A DNA stretch of 16,022 nucleotides from Streptococcaceae bacterium (lineage in GTDB: Bacteria; Bacillota; Bacilli; Lactobacillales; Streptococcaceae): assembly GCA_031285105.1 (NCBI GenBank), contig JAITWV010000371.1, positions 1 to 16,022 on the forward strand. The letters are read 5' to 3'. A program made the translations under genes and the position numbers. Positions 14,349 to 16,022 of the stretch are shown here, one piece after another. Position 1 is the first letter of the stretch; every line of letters begins with the position of its first letter. The notes under the pieces were generated by a model, which searched no databases, had not been told where the DNA came from, and saw only the letters and a list, made by a program, of their open reading frames with translations.

Positions 14349-14400
14349 CAAAAAAGGGCTGGGATATACGAACATGTTCGTATATCTCTGCCCCTTTTTG
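14349..14400 (+). terminator. Bidirectional terminator between galE and the convergent small gene
   Basis: A 52-base hairpin centred on 14374/14375. It has a perfect inner palindrome (14363-14386), a GGG/CCC segment (14356-14358 with 14391-14393) and an outer A5/T5 pairing, with two mismatches. A run on the left and T run on the right make it work in both directions, as expected between convergent genes. GGGCTGGGA with CTCTGCCCC resembles terminators common in enterococci. The remaining bases to 14485 show no further clear feature. Confidence 0.87.
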
Positions 14401-14485
14401 AAATATTAGCCAAAACCAACACTACTCCAAAGGTTCATCACTTGTTCAGACTAACTATTTTTGTTCAAAATTATCTGATTATCTG

Positions 14486-14752
14486 CTACAACCAATAATC
14501 CTTCGGCGTCAAAACAGGCTCCAACTCACAAATGGCCCTGTCAATCATCTGACTAATTTTCTTTGCACTAGCATAAGTAACTTCCCCTTTTTCCGTCTCC
14601 AAATAAGCAAATAAAGGAAATTCCAAATCAAAAACCTTTTTATATCCTTTTACCGAGTCAGCAATCAATTTATTCGCCAAACCATCCGACCAGATAAGAA
14701 AATTCGCACTAACCTGATTGCGCCCAAAGTCTATATGTTTTACCTGTTTCAT
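14486..14752 (-). CDS. Small conserved-looking hypothetical protein, 88 residues
   Basis: I do not recognise this protein. It begins MKQVKHIDFGRNQVSANFLIW and ends VLTPKDYWL, with no signal peptide, membrane segment or known motif. It is soluble and mixed alpha/beta in look: a strand-rich N-terminal half, with 'KVFDLEFPLFAYLETEKGEVTYAS' in the middle, and a likely helix 'AKKISQMIDRAICELEP' near the end. I use ATG 14752, eight bases after an AAAGGGG site (complement of 14761-14767). The frame extends to GTG 14761, but that codon overlaps the ribosome binding site. It is transcribed alone, away from the dehydrogenase operon and towards galE, and ends before the shared terminator. A proper ribosome binding site and a terminator on the correct side support a real gene. 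Function unknown. Confidence 0.68.
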   Translation of the reverse strand: MKQVKHIDFGRNQVSANFLIWSDGLANKLIADSVKGYKKVFDLEFPLFAYLETEKGEVTYASAKKISQMIDRAICELEPVLTPKDYWL

Positions 14753-14858
14753 TTTTAACACCCCTTTTTCATATTACTTATAGTTTAAAATAAATCGTAT
14801 CAAAATTCAAGTGAAATAAATATTAAAAGCATTCTTCACTACATTCACAATCTTTTTT

Positions 14859-14867
14859 TGTTATGAT
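14859..14867 (+). promoter_or_regulatory. Extended -10 promoter of the dehydrogenase operon
   Basis: TGTTATGAT is an extended -10 (TGn followed by TATGAT, 14862-14867), about 30 bases before the start codon. No good -35 lies at 17 bp, which an extended -10 can tolerate. An inverted AGTGAA/TTCACT pair (14810-14815 and 14835-14840) lies upstream, but its meaning is unclear. Confidence 0.5.
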
Positions 14868-14897
14868 TAAATTAATACAAAATCAAGGAGTCAAAAT

Positions 14898-15899
14898 ATG
14901 ACAAATAGTGGGAAAAAATCCATACACACACAAGCAGAATTTACCGACAAACAGCTCATTGAGTTATATGAACGGATGTGGGATATTCGCCTGTTTGAAG
15001 AAGAAATAGATAAATTATTTGCTCAAGGATTCATTCACGGCACCACTCATCTAGCAATCGGACAAGAAGCAAGTGCAGTAGGTTCAGGTGCTGTGCTGAA
15101 AAAAACGGATTGGATTACTTCAACGCATCGTGGTCATGGGCATACCATTGCTAAAGGTTGTGATATTAATGAAATGATGGCTGAACTTTTTGGGCGAACG
15201 ACTGGCACCAACAATGGCAAAGGTGGTTCCATGCATATTGCCGATTTGGATACTGGAAATTTAGGTTCAAATGGTGTAGTTGGTGGTGGCTTTCCAATTG
15301 CAGTTGGTGCCGCCTTATCTTCAAAGTTAAAAGGAGATGAGAAAGTAACTTTTTCTTATGGTGGTGACGGTTCAACCAATCAAGGCTCTTTCCATGAATC
15401 TGTCAACATGGCATCCATTTGGAATTTACCAGTCGTCTTTTTTATTGAAAATAATCTTTATGCCATTAGTGGACGTGTGGAAAAAATGATGAATGTGGAA
15501 AACATTTCTGTTCGTGCCAAAGCGTATGGGATTCAAGGAGTTACGATTGATGGCAATGATTTAATCGCTGTGATAAATGCAACTTATGAAGCGGTCGAAA
15601 AAGCCAGAAGAGGAGAAGGACCAACTTTAATTGAATCCATGACCTACCGTGTAAAAGGACATTCCAAATCAGATAATAAACACTATCGACCAGATGAAGA
15701 AGTCAATGAGTGGCGCCAAAATCGTGATCCATTAAAATTAACCAAAGAAAAATTTATCCAAGCTGGTATTTTTTCACAAGAAGAAGCTGAAGAAATTCGC
15801 TTACGTTCTAGACAAAGAATTCAAGAAGCAATAATATTTGCACAAGAAAGTCCAGTTGTTGGTGTAGATACATTATTCACAGATATTTTTGCAGATTAG
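14898..15899 (+). CDS. acoA: Thiamine-diphosphate-dependent dehydrogenase E1 alpha subunit (acetoin dehydrogenase-like)
   Basis: The alpha subunit of a heterotetrameric E1 of the pyruvate/acetoin/branched-chain dehydrogenase type, which decarboxylates or cleaves its substrate with thiamine diphosphate and feeds the lipoyl E2. At 333 residues it is the usual length of AcoA/PdhA proteins. The cofactor motif runs from 'GDGSTNQGSFHESVNMA' (G156-D157-G158) to the paired asparagines N185-N186. 'TSTHRGHGHTIAKGCDINEMMAELFGRTTG' (74-103) and 'KGGSMHIADLDTGNLGSNGVVGGGFP' (108-133) closely follow the acetoin dehydrogenase alpha subunit of Bacillus as I recall it, more than typical PdhA. AAGGAG precedes the ATG by seven bases. 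The E1 beta gene follows after nine bases. E2 and E3 lie outside the window, so the choice between acetoin and pyruvate as substrate rests on sequence resemblance. Confidence 0.9.
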   Translation: MTNSGKKSIHTQAEFTDKQLIELYERMWDIRLFEEEIDKLFAQGFIHGTTHLAIGQEASAVGSGAVLKKTDWITSTHRGHGHTIAKGCDINEMMAELFGRTTGTNNGKGGSMHIADLDTGNLGSNGVVGGGFPIAVGAALSSKLKGDEKVTFSYGGDGSTNQGSFHESVNMASIWNLPVVFFIENNLYAISGRVEKMMNVENISVRAKAYGIQGVTIDGNDLIAVINATYEAVEKARRGEGPTLIESMTYRVKGHSKSDNKHYRPDEEVNEWRQNRDPLKLTKEKFIQAGIFSQEEAEEIRLRSRQRIQEAIIFAQESPVVGVDTLFTDIFAD

Positions 15900-15908
15900 G
15901 GGGAAAAG

Positions 15909-16022
15909 ATGATGAGAGAAATTACTTATTCACAGGCAATCAATGAAGCCATGTCTGAGGCAATGAGAGAAGATGCATCTGTCTTTTTAATTGGCGAAGA
16001 TATTGGTATTTATGGTGGAGCT
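15909..16022 (+). CDS. acoB: Dehydrogenase E1 beta subunit, N-terminal fragment cut by the window end
   Basis: The 38 visible residues (MMREITYSQAINEAMSEAMR then EDASVFLIGEDIGIYGGA) are the start of a thiamine-dependent E1 beta subunit. 'YSQAINEAMSEAM' is the first helix and 'VFLIGEDIGIYGG' holds the conserved glutamate-aspartate region near the cofactor. Full-length members have about 325 residues, so roughly 290 are missing to the right. AGGGGG (15898-15903) overlaps the stop codon of the alpha subunit and could serve either of two adjacent in-frame start codons (15909 or 15912). Tight linkage to the alpha gene supports an operon for the dehydrogenase complex. Confidence 0.92.
   Translation, partial: MMREITYSQAINEAMSEAMREDASVFLIGEDIGIYGGA

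Noticed and set aside
14370..14381. CGAACATGTTCG as a LexA/DinR SOS box
   Set aside because: The Gram-positive box needs GAAC-N4-GTTC; here only two bases separate the halves, and the sequence sits in the stem tip of a clear terminator.
14810..14849. AGTGAA/TTCACT/TTCACA motifs before acoA as a Rex or similar operator
   Set aside because: The halves are 19 bases apart and do not form the TTGTGAN6TCACAA arrangement; recorded only as a weak inverted repeat.

Overview
The window is AT-rich (A/T-ending codons, AGGAGG-type ribosome binding sites, short operon gaps). It reads as a low-GC Gram-positive chromosome of the order Lactobacillales. An Enterococcus/Vagococcus/Carnobacterium-like host fits best: the galT is the long class II form, the PTS genes are of the lactose/cellobiose class, and the galE terminator has a GGGCTGGGA-type stem. 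The species cannot be fixed from sequence alone. Almost all the DNA is coding, and no gene-free stretch exceeds about 200 bases. No rRNA, tRNA, CRISPR array or intact insertion sequence was seen.

Region 1 (1-6846) holds the 3' end of a GntR/UTRA regulator, then a sugar-PTS operon: lacI-type regulator, PTS EIIB, EIIC, a DUF871/MupG-like protein, an unusual cytoplasmic glycosidase-like protein of 663 residues, and PTS EIIA. A 17-bp-stem terminator closes it. Four near-identical 14-bp LacI-type operators (TTAAAACGGTTyAA and variants) sit at three promoters: lacI, EIIB and EIIC. They define a self-contained regulon. The sugar should be imported and phosphorylated by EIIA-EIIB-EIIC and then split by the MupG-like and glycosidase-like enzymes. 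No GH1 or GH4 phospho-glycosidase is present, so the substrate is open.

Region 2 (6878-14400) is a galactose locus. A leftward AraC-type regulator diverges from galK-galM-galT (Leloir pathway). The same operon continues with a KDPG/KHG-type aldolase and a cytoplasmic protein ending in a galactose-binding-like (discoidin) domain. A ~160-bp nearly perfect palindrome flanked by TA, which looks like a miniature transposable element, follows directly, and then comes galE. The araC-galK gap carries two CACAAA direct repeats 21 bp apart (AraC-type site), a 13/14 match to a CcpA cre site, and a galK promoter with a poor -35. This suggests activator-dependent, catabolite-repressed expression.

Region 3 (14401-16022) has a small unrecognised leftward gene, convergent with galE across a bidirectional terminator. 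Divergent from it is the start of a 2-oxo acid/acetoin dehydrogenase operon (E1 alpha complete, E1 beta cut by the window end) with an extended -10 promoter.

The most interesting points are the PTS operon that pairs MupG-like and GHL6/trimerisation-domain proteins instead of a classical phospho-glycosidase, and the aldolase plus cytoplasmic carbohydrate-binding-like protein attached to the Leloir operon.
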